In this document: positions 11,891 through 21,619 of the stretch, in pieces
Position numbering within the stretch: position 1 is the first letter of the stretch
Layout: every line of letters begins with the position of its first letter
Assembly: GCA_022701365.1 (NCBI GenBank)
Contig: JAKUHH010000395.1
Span: 434,001-498,000 of the forward strand
Source: Mycocentrospora acerina
Lineage: Eukaryota > Ascomycota > Dothideomycetes > Pleosporales
Direction of reading: 5' to 3'
Length of the DNA stretch: 64,000 bases
Notes under the pieces: model-generated
Databases searched by the model: none
What the model was told of the DNA's origin: nothing
The model's input: the letters and a program-made list of their open reading frames with translations, nothing else
Position numbers and translations under genes: made by a program

Positions 11891-12565
11891 GCCCTTTCCA
11901 TGGCGACATTCAACTCGCGTATTCTGATACAAGGCTCGCCAACAACTTCCCAGACATGCATCTTCAACTCACTACAACCCAGTATACAAGTCTGTCCTTA
12001 CCACCAGCCCCTCCCCTCCCCCCCGGTTCCAAGGATTAGCCTGTTGTTGTTTTTTCTACTTGCTTTGTAAAATGTTCGTCGTTCGCATGTCCCGAATGTC
12101 CCGTTCTTTTCGAACACGAGTTCCCTTTATACCTAACTTTGCCTAAACGGGCAGGCGAAAGGATGCTTTTAATCTCGCCTCGACTACCGAGGGCAAATAT
12201 TCCATCCATGACGTCCTACAGAACATGTCAGTGCTCATGGCGGATGCTCGGCCTAGATTATGATCAAGTCATGGATTTATTTCATCACACGCAGTCGCAT
12301 GTTAATTAACTTATTTCGAATGTTTGATGAGTAATACAATCGAAGATGAGAATGAGACCCTTTACTATTATGCCAATGATTCTGATCGTCAAGGTGTTGT
12401 TTCATTAGCTTCACACTTGGTTCCTCAAAAAGACCACTGACGTAGGTAAGCTGTACGCAAGGCAACCGCCAAGAAGAAGAAGAGATGCAGCCTTTCAACA
12501 CTCTTTCAAATCTCTATGCTTTTGACTACAGCAGAAACAAATAACCTATTTTTCAATCTGACATC

Positions 12566-13414
12566 ATGTCGGCTCAGTCGCGACTTCTCAGCCTTCCGTC
12601 TGAGCTACGCAATAGAATCTACGAACTCGCTCTCTCCGCTCCAGTCCCTCTTTACTATCTTGAGCCATGTAAAGGTAGAAAAGCAATTCTTCATGTTCGC
12701 GCCGCCTCGCTTCACCCACCTCATCACCAAGCCATTGAATTCAACCAGCTCAAGTACACAAACCAGCAACTCTATGCAGAGACAGCTGGCCTGGAAGTCA
12801 AACTCAACCACATCGTCGTCTGCGCGCAGTGGTCCTTTGAAAGCCCAGCAAAAAAGCTCGTCGCCTGGCTGTCATCCATGTCGCACGCAAGGCTAGCTTG
12901 GACCAAAACAATCATCGTCACCTTTGACGTCAAGCCCGTCACATACGGAGTGATGACCTTTCGTGTGCCAGAGACAGCCGAGACAATAGCACGCCTCGCA
13001 CAACTCTGTAGATCCCACCCAGCCATGACGGTCAAGTACATGCTTCGCCACTGGCAGCTCCCAAAAAACCCCCGCCCCGCATTCCAAACATGTTTCTTCT
13101 CCTACGCACTATACTACCTCGCAATATTCCGCGGCGAGACCAACCTTGCCAACACGCTCTTTCCCGGTGATGCTCACATCCAGCGCGACATGACCACGTA
13201 CATGGCCAAAGCACTAAAATGGAGAAAAAACGTCGACCTAGACGCCTTGCAGGCTGCAAATCTGTTGTACTTTCCCGCCGACGCAGAAGAAGGAGAAAAA
13301 GAAGAAGATGTAAACGCTGTAAAGGACCAGATTGTAGTACCTCCTTCTAGCCTCTCTCCCGAGTCACGGGCTAGGAGGAGCCTTGCGGTGAAATGGCTGC
13401 GGGAGGGCATGTAG
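12566..13414 (+). CDS. F-box-like (2EXR-type) domain protein
   Basis: 282 residues in one exon. The N-terminus LLSLPSELRNRIYELAL is the characteristic opening of the large fungal family of F-box-like proteins; these may act as substrate adaptors, but most have no known function. The middle (QLKYTNQQLYAETAGLE) continues the conserved 'hits on relatives' pattern of that family, in which a line of inherited residues is followed by a bulky C-terminal part. The C-terminus is acidic, then basic (EEGEKEEDVN; RARRSLAVKWLREGM). The start is chosen because it directly precedes the conserved motif and the context ATCATGTC is good. No specific partner or pathway can be named. Confidence 0.8.
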   Translation: MSAQSRLLSLPSELRNRIYELALSAPVPLYYLEPCKGRKAILHVRAASLHPPHHQAIEFNQLKYTNQQLYAETAGLEVKLNHIVVCAQWSFESPAKKLVAWLSSMSHARLAWTKTIIVTFDVKPVTYGVMTFRVPETAETIARLAQLCRSHPAMTVKYMLRHWQLPKNPRPAFQTCFFSYALYYLAIFRGETNLANTLFPGDAHIQRDMTTYMAKALKWRKNVDLDALQAANLLYFPADAEEGEKEEDVNAVKDQIVVPPSSLSPESRARRSLAVKWLREGM

Positions 13415-13562
13415 ACGTTGTGAATGTGAACATGTACGCACACACAGATGAACAAGGATGATGATGATACTGATAATGATAATGATAATGATGATAATAA
13501 AATTGATGATAAGAAAAGTCTTGAACTTTGCCACTTTTTTATGTGCAAAAATCAAGCAAGTA

Positions 13563-13590
13563 GCCAGCCAGCCAGCCAGCCAGCCAGCCA
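13563..13590. repeat. (CCAG)n microsatellite
   Basis: About seven GCCA/CCAG units. Confidence 0.9.
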
Positions 13591-13745
13591 ACTGGCAAGA
13601 TGTATTAAAGAAGAAAGAACGAAAGAAAAAAAGAAAAAAAGAAAAAAAAGGAACATGATTCCATCGTCTCTCTATCTATATCTATATCTATATAAACATA
13701 CAAAAAAAAGGGACAGCCATTCATCCGGCCATGGGTAGCAAGTTG

Positions 13746-13746
<1 letters not shown>

Positions 13747-13791
<45 letters not shown>
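13747..13791. repeat. (CA)22 microsatellite
   Basis: Uninterrupted CA run of about 44 bases. Confidence 0.95.
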
Positions 13792-13795
<4 letters not shown>

Positions 13796-13935
13796 TACAA
13801 AAGTCAAAGAAGCAACAACTTGGTACAAAAAAAACATTTGGCAAGGTAAAAAAAACCCCGGCCCAAGGAAATAATTCCATTGATTTCAATGGGTCAAGTT
13901 TAAAAAGAAAGGAAAAAAAGAAGAAGAAAAAAAAG

Positions 13936-14012
13936 GGAGGAGGAGGAGGAGGAGGAGGAGGAGGGAAAGGCGATCATCAAGAGGTCGAGTATAAACAAAC
14001 AAACAAACAAAC
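13936..14012. repeat. (GGA)n followed by (AAAC)n
   Basis: About nine GGA units (13936-13964), then after a 28-base spacer about five AAAC units (13993-14012). Confidence 0.9.
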
Positions 14013-14177
14013 ATCACTCACAAGTTTAATTTTATTCATTTTTTGTTTTGTTTTTGGGATAAAGTGTATTGTGAATTGCTACATACAAATCTGCTAGTGT
14101 TACACCAGCTTTGATGCATCAAGCATGGGTTACATGAACTACTACTACTGCCATCACCATCACCATCATCATCATCT

Positions 14178-14178
<1 letters not shown>

Positions 14179-14239
<61 letters not shown>
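14179..14239. repeat. (GA)30 microsatellite
   Basis: An unbroken GA run of about 61 bases preceded by a CAT-type run (14149-14176). It is the longest perfect dinucleotide array in the window. Confidence 0.95.
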
Positions 14240-14241
<2 letters not shown>

Positions 14242-14841
14242 TGGCGCAGTATAACTCTGCCTGCCTGCCTACTTGTTGTAAACGAATTCAAATAAAACAT
14301 CCTTCATTCTTCCATTTCATCGGTCGTGACATGCTTGCAACCACCTGCGGCAGGATATCGTACACACTCGTCTTCAATCCATCTCGTGTGTTGATGTCGA
14401 GTCTTTTCGTTTGTTTAAGAGTGGGGTGTGTAATGTGCCTTTGTTGGCTTCGGGGCCTCTGGATTTCCCAACACCAGGATACCATCGTAATCCTGACTGT
14501 GGGACATGAGAGAGTACAAAGGGGTCGGTCTATGCAAAACTGCTGAATAAAAATGCTTGAACGCTGGACAAAATGACAAAAAACAAAACAAAACGTGCCT
14601 CGCGTCCCAGAATCCTCAAAGGTAATCGCGACATGTGGCTTCGACTTGGTTCAACAGTCAGAGAAGAAGGTACCTATCCCCAAGAGGACAACCCTTCAAC
14701 CAAAACCAAAACTGAATGAACCCCGACAAGTCCGAGTCGATCGAGCGCTCCAAGAATCCGGGTCGCCGTGGCAATGCAAAGAGACAGGACAAAAAAACAC
14801 AACGCAAGAACAAAGACGGCCCACCCCGTCATGTCCAGATG

Positions 14842-16882
14842 CTAGGCACCGTTGGCAACAGGCCCTCGAGGATCGCCAGGAGGTACATTGTGCATCTTAT
14901 GTGAAGGATGTAAATGATGCTGACAACCGTGACTGCAATGACTAACGGGCGTTGGGGGTTGAGGTGGAACGTCATCGTAGTCGTCATCATAATAGTCGTC
15001 GTCTTGTGCATCCAGTGGTCCATCGTCGGGACGCCGGTCGTGCTCATAGTCACCTGACGGCGGGTTCTGGCTGTGCTGGGCGGCGTTGGCACTGTTCTGA
15101 GCCTTTTTGGCCGCCTTCTTGCCCTTGCGCCCCTTCATCCTGGCCTTTTCCAACAGACGTCGCTTCTCGGCCAAGCGCTTTCGCTCCTTTCTGTCCTTGA
15201 TCTCATACTGGCGGATCAACGCCACGGGCGGGTGGCCAAAAATGTCCTCGTACTCGCAGAACTCGCAGATCCACGGCTGGAGAGGCGGCCCGTGGAAGTT
15301 GGTGTACTCCTGCTGCTGACGTCGCTTGCGGGCCGCAAAGGCGTACAGCTTGGATGCACTGCGTCTGGGCTTGCGTGGCGGGGGAGCCTGCTGTGGTGGT
15401 TGGCCTGGCTTGTGCGGCGGGGCATTCCTGCTCCCGGGGGCGGCGTGTGCGCCGTTCATGCTGGGGCTCGTCTGCGTGCCCTGGGTCGACACCATCGGGG
15501 CGTCTGGGCGGGCGGGCGTGCGGCGGGCAGCCTTGCCGTTGTTCATGTGGGGCGGAGGGGGTGCACTGGCAGCAGCGGTGGGATACGCACCCGGCGGCTG
15601 GGGGTACGGGCCGTCGTCCTGGCCGGGCCACACCATCTTGTTGGCCGAGTCGGAGCCGCAGGTGAAGGTGAACTGCGTCTTGTTGGCGCTGTGCTTGGCC
15701 GCCTCCTGCTGCAGCAGGCTGACGTTCTCGTTGCCTCGAGGCGGGGGCGTTGCTTGGGCGTTGGCAATGGCCGTGGAGATGATGCCGCTCTGCTCGGGAG
15801 GTCCTGAAAATCACTAGTCAGCGCACGGACTCTTACATTCAGAGGGTCGTGTGGGCGGGCAAATGGCCCGAAGTGGCGCCGTACGTTTGCTGCTTGCTTT
15901 GGCGTTGGCGTTGGCGTTGGCGACGTTGGTCGAGCTGGCCAGCACGCGCCGCTCAGAGCGCCCCGACGCCGTGCGCCCGAACCGCCCTCGGCCTGCGCCT
16001 GAGATGCCCGTCCCCGAGATGCTGCCCGTGTTGGCAGGGTTGCTGTTGGCGGCGCTGTGCTGCGGCGTTGAGGGCACCGAATTATAGTACCGCCCGGGCC
16101 CGTCGCCGTCGTCCACGGCGCCAGCCTCGTGGGCCACCCCTGCGCCAACCACGTCTGCCGACAGCGTCGTATGGTGTGGGCTGAGACTACCCATGTTGGG
16201 GATCTTGCGCTTCTTCTTGTTGTTGGTGTTCTCAAACGACTCGTAGCCGTCGACCGACGACGCCGTCGAGCCGGCCTTGGGATACGCGCCCGCCCCGCCC
16301 ACGACGGCGCGGCCAGGCATGCCTCGGCTGTAGCGGTAGGTGGGCGATGTGGGGAGCGGCCCGCTGCGCTCGTCGTCGTCGTCGTCGCTCTCGACCTCCG
16401 AGTGGGTGTGGCCGCAGTGGCAGGCATGGTGGTCGTTCTCGCCCGTCCTCAGCGAGCGGCTGCCGCGCTCGGCGGCCGAGTAGGGGAAGTTGAAGAGCGG
16501 GCCGGCGGGGGTGGGGCTGTGGGGGTAGACAATGGTGCCGGCCTGCTCGGGAGACAGGCGGTCGCGCAGAGAGCGGCGAGGCAGCGGGCGGATGGGGCGG
16601 TCGGGGTACATGGACGACGACGTGTCGGGCGAGGAGCGCAGGGGCGAGGAGCGGTTCCACTCGTAGCCTGCGCAGAGGAGGAGCCATGTCAGACGGGGCG
16701 AGACAGCAGGACGCAGGCAGGGCAGGGCGAGGAATGGACGGGCAGGGCGGAGAATGGATGGGCAAAGGCGGGTGCAGGGACGGGGCAGAACTGGGCAGAG
16801 GGTGCAGGAGAGAGGGGCGGGTCGAGGGTGCAAGAGAGGGAGATGCTCCCCAATGCTACATACCCGCAGTCGCCGCTGCCAT
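14842..16882 (-). CDS. Unrecognised, conserved-looking protein with a CxxC pair
   Basis: Three exons (16864-16882, 15885-16667, 14842-15803) give 587 residues starting MAAATAGYEWNRSS; phases agree at both junctions. Most of the protein is disordered and rich in Ser, Pro, Gly and Ala. Three islands look constrained: LFNFPYSAAER followed by a His/Cys cluster (HHACHCGHTHSE) and an Asp run; NNKKKRKIPNMGSLSPHH; and QEYTNFHGPPLQPWICEFCEYEDIFG followed by a basic helix (KDRKERKRLAEKRRLLEKA). WICEFCEYE could bind metal or redox partners. KKKRKIP resembles a nuclear import signal. I do not recognise a family and give no function. The 5' exon is only six codons plus one base. The second intron uses a GTACGG donor; see the findings for a competing donor that would truncate the protein. 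Confidence 0.75.
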
Positions 16883-18515
16883 GATGGCGCTTGGTCGTCG
16901 TCTCCTCCTCCTCCTTCTTCTTCTCCGTCTTCTCCTTGGCGGGCCTCAGCAGCTGTGGCGCTCGTGCAAGCTCGTGCAAGGTGGTGTGCAGTCGCCGTCT
17001 GCCAAATGCCGGGTGTTGTGCGTCGCTGCGCCACATTAGCATCCTCTGCCCCCAAAATGCCCCCGCCAACACTGCGCCGGCCGCCCAGCTGGTCCCGTGC
17101 CATGTTGCCCTCGAGGCGTGGCGCGTGTTGCGTGGCGAGAGGTCTACGTACCTGTTGCGAGGCGTCTTGTGCGCCGGGCAGGTTGCGGCACTGCGGACAG
17201 TTAGCGGACGTCAGAGCCCCTCTCCTCGCCGCTCGCCGCCTGGACTGACAAGATACGAGGCGCGCGTGTGTGCGGCAGGGCGGGCGGATCCAATGGCGGA
17301 CAACCCAGGGACCAAGACAAAGACTCCCGTCGACTCCAGCCGGGCGCTGTTCAGTGAGGAGAGGGTGTCGACGCGCAGACGAGCGATTACGGCTCTCCCG
17401 CCACGCCAAGACACAACGATGTGGCCCCAGAAGCTCGCCAAACCCAACGCTATGCACAAAGCAGTGTTCCAGCTCGGCGACACGAGCAAATCACCAAGAC
17501 GAGCGTGCGGCACCAAGGGTCGCGCTGCCAGTCGGGACCGCTGGACGAGTGCGACGTCGACGTGCATATCGTTGTGCACTGGCCGTGCTGGCTGCCCAAG
17601 TCCTAATGCGGCATAGACCTGGGATGGACGTCGACTCTTGGAATGGCCAACCACGCGTGCCGCCCTGCATCGCTTTCTCCTTCCTCCTGTCAGGGCCGTG
17701 CTACACGTAAGCAAGTCATCACAAGCCCGTGCCGCTTACGTCGCCCTTCTCGTGGCTTCGAAAAGACGTCCAGTAGTCTTTGGGTGTCGTGGGTGCCTGT
17801 GAGAGACCCCACACGCATATGACGAATACAGGCTTGTGCTTGCGTCTGTGCTTGACTACCAACGGCAGCATGTAGCCATTTGCCCTCTACCTGCTTGACG
17901 CTGTATTGTAAAGGAGACTGTTGGCTCGAGACATTCTTGGAAGAAAACAGGTGATGAACAACACGGCTTGTAATGGGATTCCCAACTCAACTCCACTCCT
18001 CCCTGACTACTCCTTTAGGAGCCATAGTAAGACACTTTAGCGATTGTTCTTACAACTGACTCTACCCCTTTGCTTCTGCGCAATCTCACTATTAATTGGG
18101 AAATACGACAATGTGAGCATGACTTGCAGAACAGCCTCATATCCAAACTCTCACCTTTATCTTGTTGACACGAGTATTCGCCTTTTTCTTATTGACAAAA
18201 GTATTCACCTTTACCTTGTTGACCAAAATGCTCACCTTTACCTTGTTGATGAAAGTATTCGCTGTGACGTTATTTGACGACAGACTATTCCAAGCATTCA
18301 CCGTCACCGCCACCGTCACCTACAACACTTCAGGACTCACTCAAGCATGCACCTTTTACTTGCGCATCAAGTCTGAACATCCACCTCCTCATAGTCCACC
18401 TTGCTTCTACCATCACCCTTCTTATGGGTTAACAATCATCAATATAATTCACAGCCAACCCTTTCCAGCCAATACCCATTTTTAAAGCCCACAACTACCC
18501 TCACCACCCCCCAGT
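16883..18515. other. Divergent intergenic region
   Basis: About 1.6 kb between the CxxC protein gene (-) and a BTB gene (+). The first ~850 bases are G/C-rich with several long but mutually overlapping open frames and no recognisable protein, probably a long leader or promoter. The second part is A/T-richer and contains a 27-bp minisatellite shortly before the BTB gene. Confidence 0.5.
18154..18261. repeat. 27-bp minisatellite, four copies
   Basis: Four back-to-back 27-base units beginning CCTTTATCTTGTTGACA-like, at 18154, 18181, 18208 and 18235, with a few substitutions each. The period is a multiple of three and the frames stay open on both strands; read on the plus strand it gives a nine-residue LYLVDxSIx repeat. 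It lies about 250 bases upstream of the BTB gene start. Confidence 0.9.
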
Positions 18516-20048
18516 ATGAACCAGGCAGAAGACGTCGAGGTCATCCTTGGCCACAAACGCCGCTACAAGTTCCACTCTGGAACGCTCGCGAGAAACTCGA
18601 CACTCTTCGCCGAAATGCTGACTGAGCCCAACGCGGCAAAGCTCAGCAATCGGGCGAAGAATGCAGGTGTCAAGATTCGGTGGATGATTGAGCTCAGCCA
18701 ACTGCCTTGTGAACAGTATCCTGCTGGCTGTCTTGAACTTGTGGTACGCTTGCGCCTGACCCTGGAATACTTCACTGCACTTTGCCAGTACAGGTGCTGA
18801 TGCAAAGAAAAAAAACAGGAATTGACACCTACGGGCGAGCGTGCAGATGGCCGCAACGGTATCATCGTCAATGAAAATGGACGCATACCCCAGGCCAACA
18901 AAGCATTTGACCACTACGAAACCCTCTTCTACGCCTTCTACAACAAAGAGCTCACCATAGATGACATGAACATGCAAGCCGCCCTCTCAGACTGCTACCA
19001 GCTGCTGGAAATCTCCGACTACCTAGGCTGCACAGGACTAATCTCCAAACCCATTGAAATCGCACTTCTCAAGCACGGCCAAGACCTCTTCCGCGCCATC
19101 CAGGGCGTACCCCACGCATGGGTCGAAATGGCATATCGCATCCGCAGCGAACTCATCTTCAAGGAATGCCTCATCCACCTTGTCGGCAACTGGAAGACCC
19201 TGCAGCCCAACCCCCACCTCACCTCGCGCCTCGACGAGGTCCCCAACCTCCGCCCTCTGGTAGAAAAGTACCACGGCACGCTCCTCAGCGCATGCAAAGC
19301 CCTCGAACTCAGCATCACATCCCTCTACCCAGAAGCCATGCGGCTCCCCGGCTCCGACCCCCCCATCAAGCGCGAAGCCTACGCAAAAGACATACTCGCC
19401 TGGATGGCCCTCACCTTCCTCCGGCACTGGCTCGGCCAGCGCCTCCTCCTCGAACACGGCCGCAACGGCCCCGACTGCGGGTACGCGCTGTACCGCCAAA
19501 TCGGCACCGGTGGCGACGAATACATGGACAAATCCATCGTCAGCCAGTTCCACGCGCGCTTTCCCCTGACAAAGAAGGCGATGAATGTCCTGGAGAACCA
19601 CCTCGTGGAATTAAAACAGTGCCTGCGGGTTGTGGTACAGCAGCATGGCATATTAAAGTCCATGTGCCAGCTTGATGTGCATCGGTTTCCCGTGCCGTAC
19701 TTGACGTGTGTGGATTTCAAGCGCGAGGATCTGCCGTGGTTGAGGGATGTGGAGGCGGGGCGGGGGCGGTGTGCGGAGAAGGAGAAAGAGAAGGAGAGGG
19801 AGAGGGAGAGGGAGTATAAGCCTGGGGGGAATGAGATTGCGAGGCTGAATCTGGAGAGGGCGAGACGGCATGCGGAGAGGGGGGTGGTGGGGGTGGAAGA
19901 GAATGGAGGAAGAGGAGGAAGTGAAGAAGACAAGAACAAGGAAGGTGAAGAGGAGCGAGAGCAGCAGATTGATGATAATAATGACGATAACAACGAGGGA
20001 GAGGATGGGCAGGATCTTTTGGCGAATAAGCGTCCTCGATACGAGTAG
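18516..20048 (+). CDS. BTB/POZ domain protein
   Basis: Exons 18516-18743 and 18819-20048 give 485 residues. The N-terminus (DVEVILGHKRRYKFHSGTLARNSTLFAEML) has the BTB opening pattern: a hydrophobic strand, then the 'F-H-x-x-x-L-x-x-x-S-x-x-F' helix. The second half of the domain follows at HYETLFYAFYNKELTIDD. Such domains mediate dimerisation or cullin-3 binding; the partner here is unknown. The 3' splice site after the A-run (AAAACAG, ending 18818) is required: the earlier CAG at 18791-18793 leads to a frame without the conserved continuation. The C-terminal ~90 residues are a charged, low-complexity tail rich in Glu, Lys and Arg, ending LANKRPRYE, which could serve nuclear import. Confidence 0.8.
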
Positions 20049-20593
20049 GCGTGAGCGTTTAGCACGGCGTTTTTGGTGGTTGCATTGGGCTCTGGATTGC
20101 CGTGTATGCGCCAGACTGGAGTTTTGGACTTGAGAGTCGGTGGGCACAACACAACAGGATGAAGCCATCCACGATGCTGCAAAAGCGAAAAGAAGTAATT
20201 TCTTTCTTGCGGGTTTGTCGGCGTCTGATTGATTTTTTTTGGTGGATACCCTGGCTCTTGAAAATAGTACTGCGAGTACTTCGTACCTCGTAAAAGATAG
20301 ATACAATCCCACCTCTTGATGGTACTTTGTATTCTCCAGCGCATCTTGGTAGATGGGAAAAGTCGCACCTGGGGTCAGCAGCGCACTCACATGAAGCAGC
20401 TCAAGCAACGACAAGAAAAAAATATACTTTATGCAGTACACAGCCGACCATCCTGAAGGGGGGTTCCACTCTTCCGCCCATGTTCCATGTGCATTCGGAT
20501 CACCATCCCCATCATCCTCAATTCATGATATAACATCGCCCCTTGCATCCTAGCCCTCCCCACTCTGCAATCTCTCCACCTCAGCACCACCCT
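20049..20593. other. Convergent intergenic region
   Basis: About 545 bases between the stop codons of the BTB gene (+) and the complex I subunit gene (-). It holds the 3' untranslated regions. Nothing else recognised. Confidence 0.5.
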
Positions 20594-21182
20594 CTACTCG
20601 TCCTCGAACCCACTCAGTTTTGTCCTCGGTCCCTTTGGCACTACAACACGTCAGCGCATATTCTCTCTTTCTGCCCCACGAAGCCCTCTCCCCCATTTAT
20701 TCACCACCACCACCACCCCTCAATTCCACCCTCTCCCCTCTCCCCCCCCCCCCCCCCCCCCNNNNNNNNNNNNNNNNNNNNNNNNNNNNNNNNNNNNNNN
20801 NNNNNNNNNNNNNNNNNNNNNNNNNNNNNNNNNNNNNNNNNNNNNNNNNNNNNNNNNNNNNNNNNNNNNNNNNNNNNNNNNNNNNNNNNNNNNNNNNNNN
20901 NNNNNNNNNNNNNNNNNNNNNNNNNNNNNCCCCCCCCCCCCCCCCCCCCATTCAAATACACACACACAGAGGAAAAAGAAACCACCTACCAGGATACGTC
21001 ATGGGGATCTTGGCAATCTGCTCCTCGCCCATGTACCTGCGGATCGGGGGCACAACGACCATCATGACGGGCCCGGTGCAGCCGATGGCCACGCTGTAAA
21101 AGTATGCGGGTTTATTGTATGACACCCATTTGAGGTAGCGCAGGGGCTGCTTGAAGAAGAAGGGCTGGGCGCCGGCGGACAT
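20594..21182 (-). CDS. NADH:ubiquinone oxidoreductase 9.5 kDa subunit (complex I), intron spans assembly gap
   Basis: Small accessory subunit of mitochondrial complex I in the inner membrane. Exon 1 (20990-21182) encodes MSAGAQPFFFKQPLRYLKW, one membrane span (FYSVAIGCTGPVMMVVV) and PPIRRYMGEEQIAKIPMTYP. The donor GTAGGT follows at 20989. On the far side of the N gap an acceptor TTGTAG (20641-20646) opens exon 2 (20594-20640), encoding VPKGPRTKLSGFEDE and a stop; this matches the conserved family ending 'TYPxPxGPRxxLxGYDD'. The phases fit (193 + 47 bases = 79 residues plus stop). The gene is therefore complete despite the gap, and only the intron length is unknown. It is divergent to WBP1. 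Confidence 0.88.
20743..20949. other. Assembly gap (168 N) inside a poly-C tract
   Basis: Ns run from 20762 to 20929. About 19 C precede and 20 C follow them. The gap lies inside the intron of the complex I 9.5 kDa subunit gene. The true sequence is probably a long C/G-rich homopolymer or repeat that could not be sequenced through. Confidence 0.95.
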
Positions 21183-21619
21183 TGTTGCCGAGGAGAGAGA
21201 GAGGGGGGGGGGCTGCTGGGCGGAGGAGCTGTTAGTCCATGTTGTGGCTTTGCGATGCGATGCAATGCACTGGGGAGGGAGATGTGTACGGTATATAAGT
21301 GTGTGTGGCGGAGTTGTGCGAATAGAATCGTGTGGGGGCCTCAATGCCTCGCTGTCGTCGTTGTTCTTGCTCGAGCCGCGAACGTGAGGTTGCTCGGGAT
21401 GGGACGCCAAGCGCGCTGGTGATGATGCTCGGCGGTCCCCACTCCCCGTCGTCGGCGTGTGGTGATTCTCCGGGGCCCGAGGGCTGCACATGGGCGCTGG
21501 GGCTGGGGGGAGGGCTTGGCAATGCATACGTACGTCTCCCGCGCAACGTAGCTCCATCGGCGGTGCTCTTGCCAATCAATCAATCAAGAGAGGTTCTGCT
21601 TGACGACATTCAACCAACG
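21183..21619. promoter_or_regulatory. Shared divergent promoter, complex I subunit / WBP1
   Basis: Only 437 bases separate the two start codons, so both promoters must lie here or overlap. It contains a TATATAAG (21291-21298) and a CAATCAATCAATCAAG run (21573-21588) close to the WBP1 start. The role of these motifs is inferred from position only. Confidence 0.5.

Larger units (their letters stand above)
10567..12565. other. Intergenic between VAC7 and the F-box-like gene
   Basis: About 2 kb between two divergent genes. It begins very G/C-rich (possible VAC7 leader), then has a CAGCCGT heptamer array, a CA-rich stretch and a 42-bp minisatellite. The last ~600 bases are plain sequence and should hold the promoter of the downstream gene. 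No conserved protein was recognised on either strand. Confidence 0.55.
13415..14841. other. Microsatellite-dense spacer between two converging genes
   Basis: About 1.4 kb between the stop codons of the F-box-like gene (+) and the CxxC protein gene (-). It packs at least six kinds of simple repeat into the first 850 bases; the main ones are listed separately. The rest (14240-14840) is plain sequence, likely the 3' untranslated region of the minus-strand gene. No gene seen. Confidence 0.6.

Noticed and set aside
14595..14945. A 116-codon plus-strand frame at the 3' end of the CxxC protein gene.
   Set aside because: It overlaps the coding end of that gene in antisense and is mostly charged, low-information sequence.
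15073..17616. Several long plus-strand frames opposite and upstream of the CxxC protein gene.
   Set aside because: High G/C content keeps frames open by chance; sequences are Arg/Ala/Gly-rich without conserved motifs, and the minus-strand model with matched splice phases explains the region.
17211..17714. A 167-codon minus-strand frame upstream of the CxxC protein gene.
   Set aside because: No recognisable motif and several competing frames; could be leader sequence.
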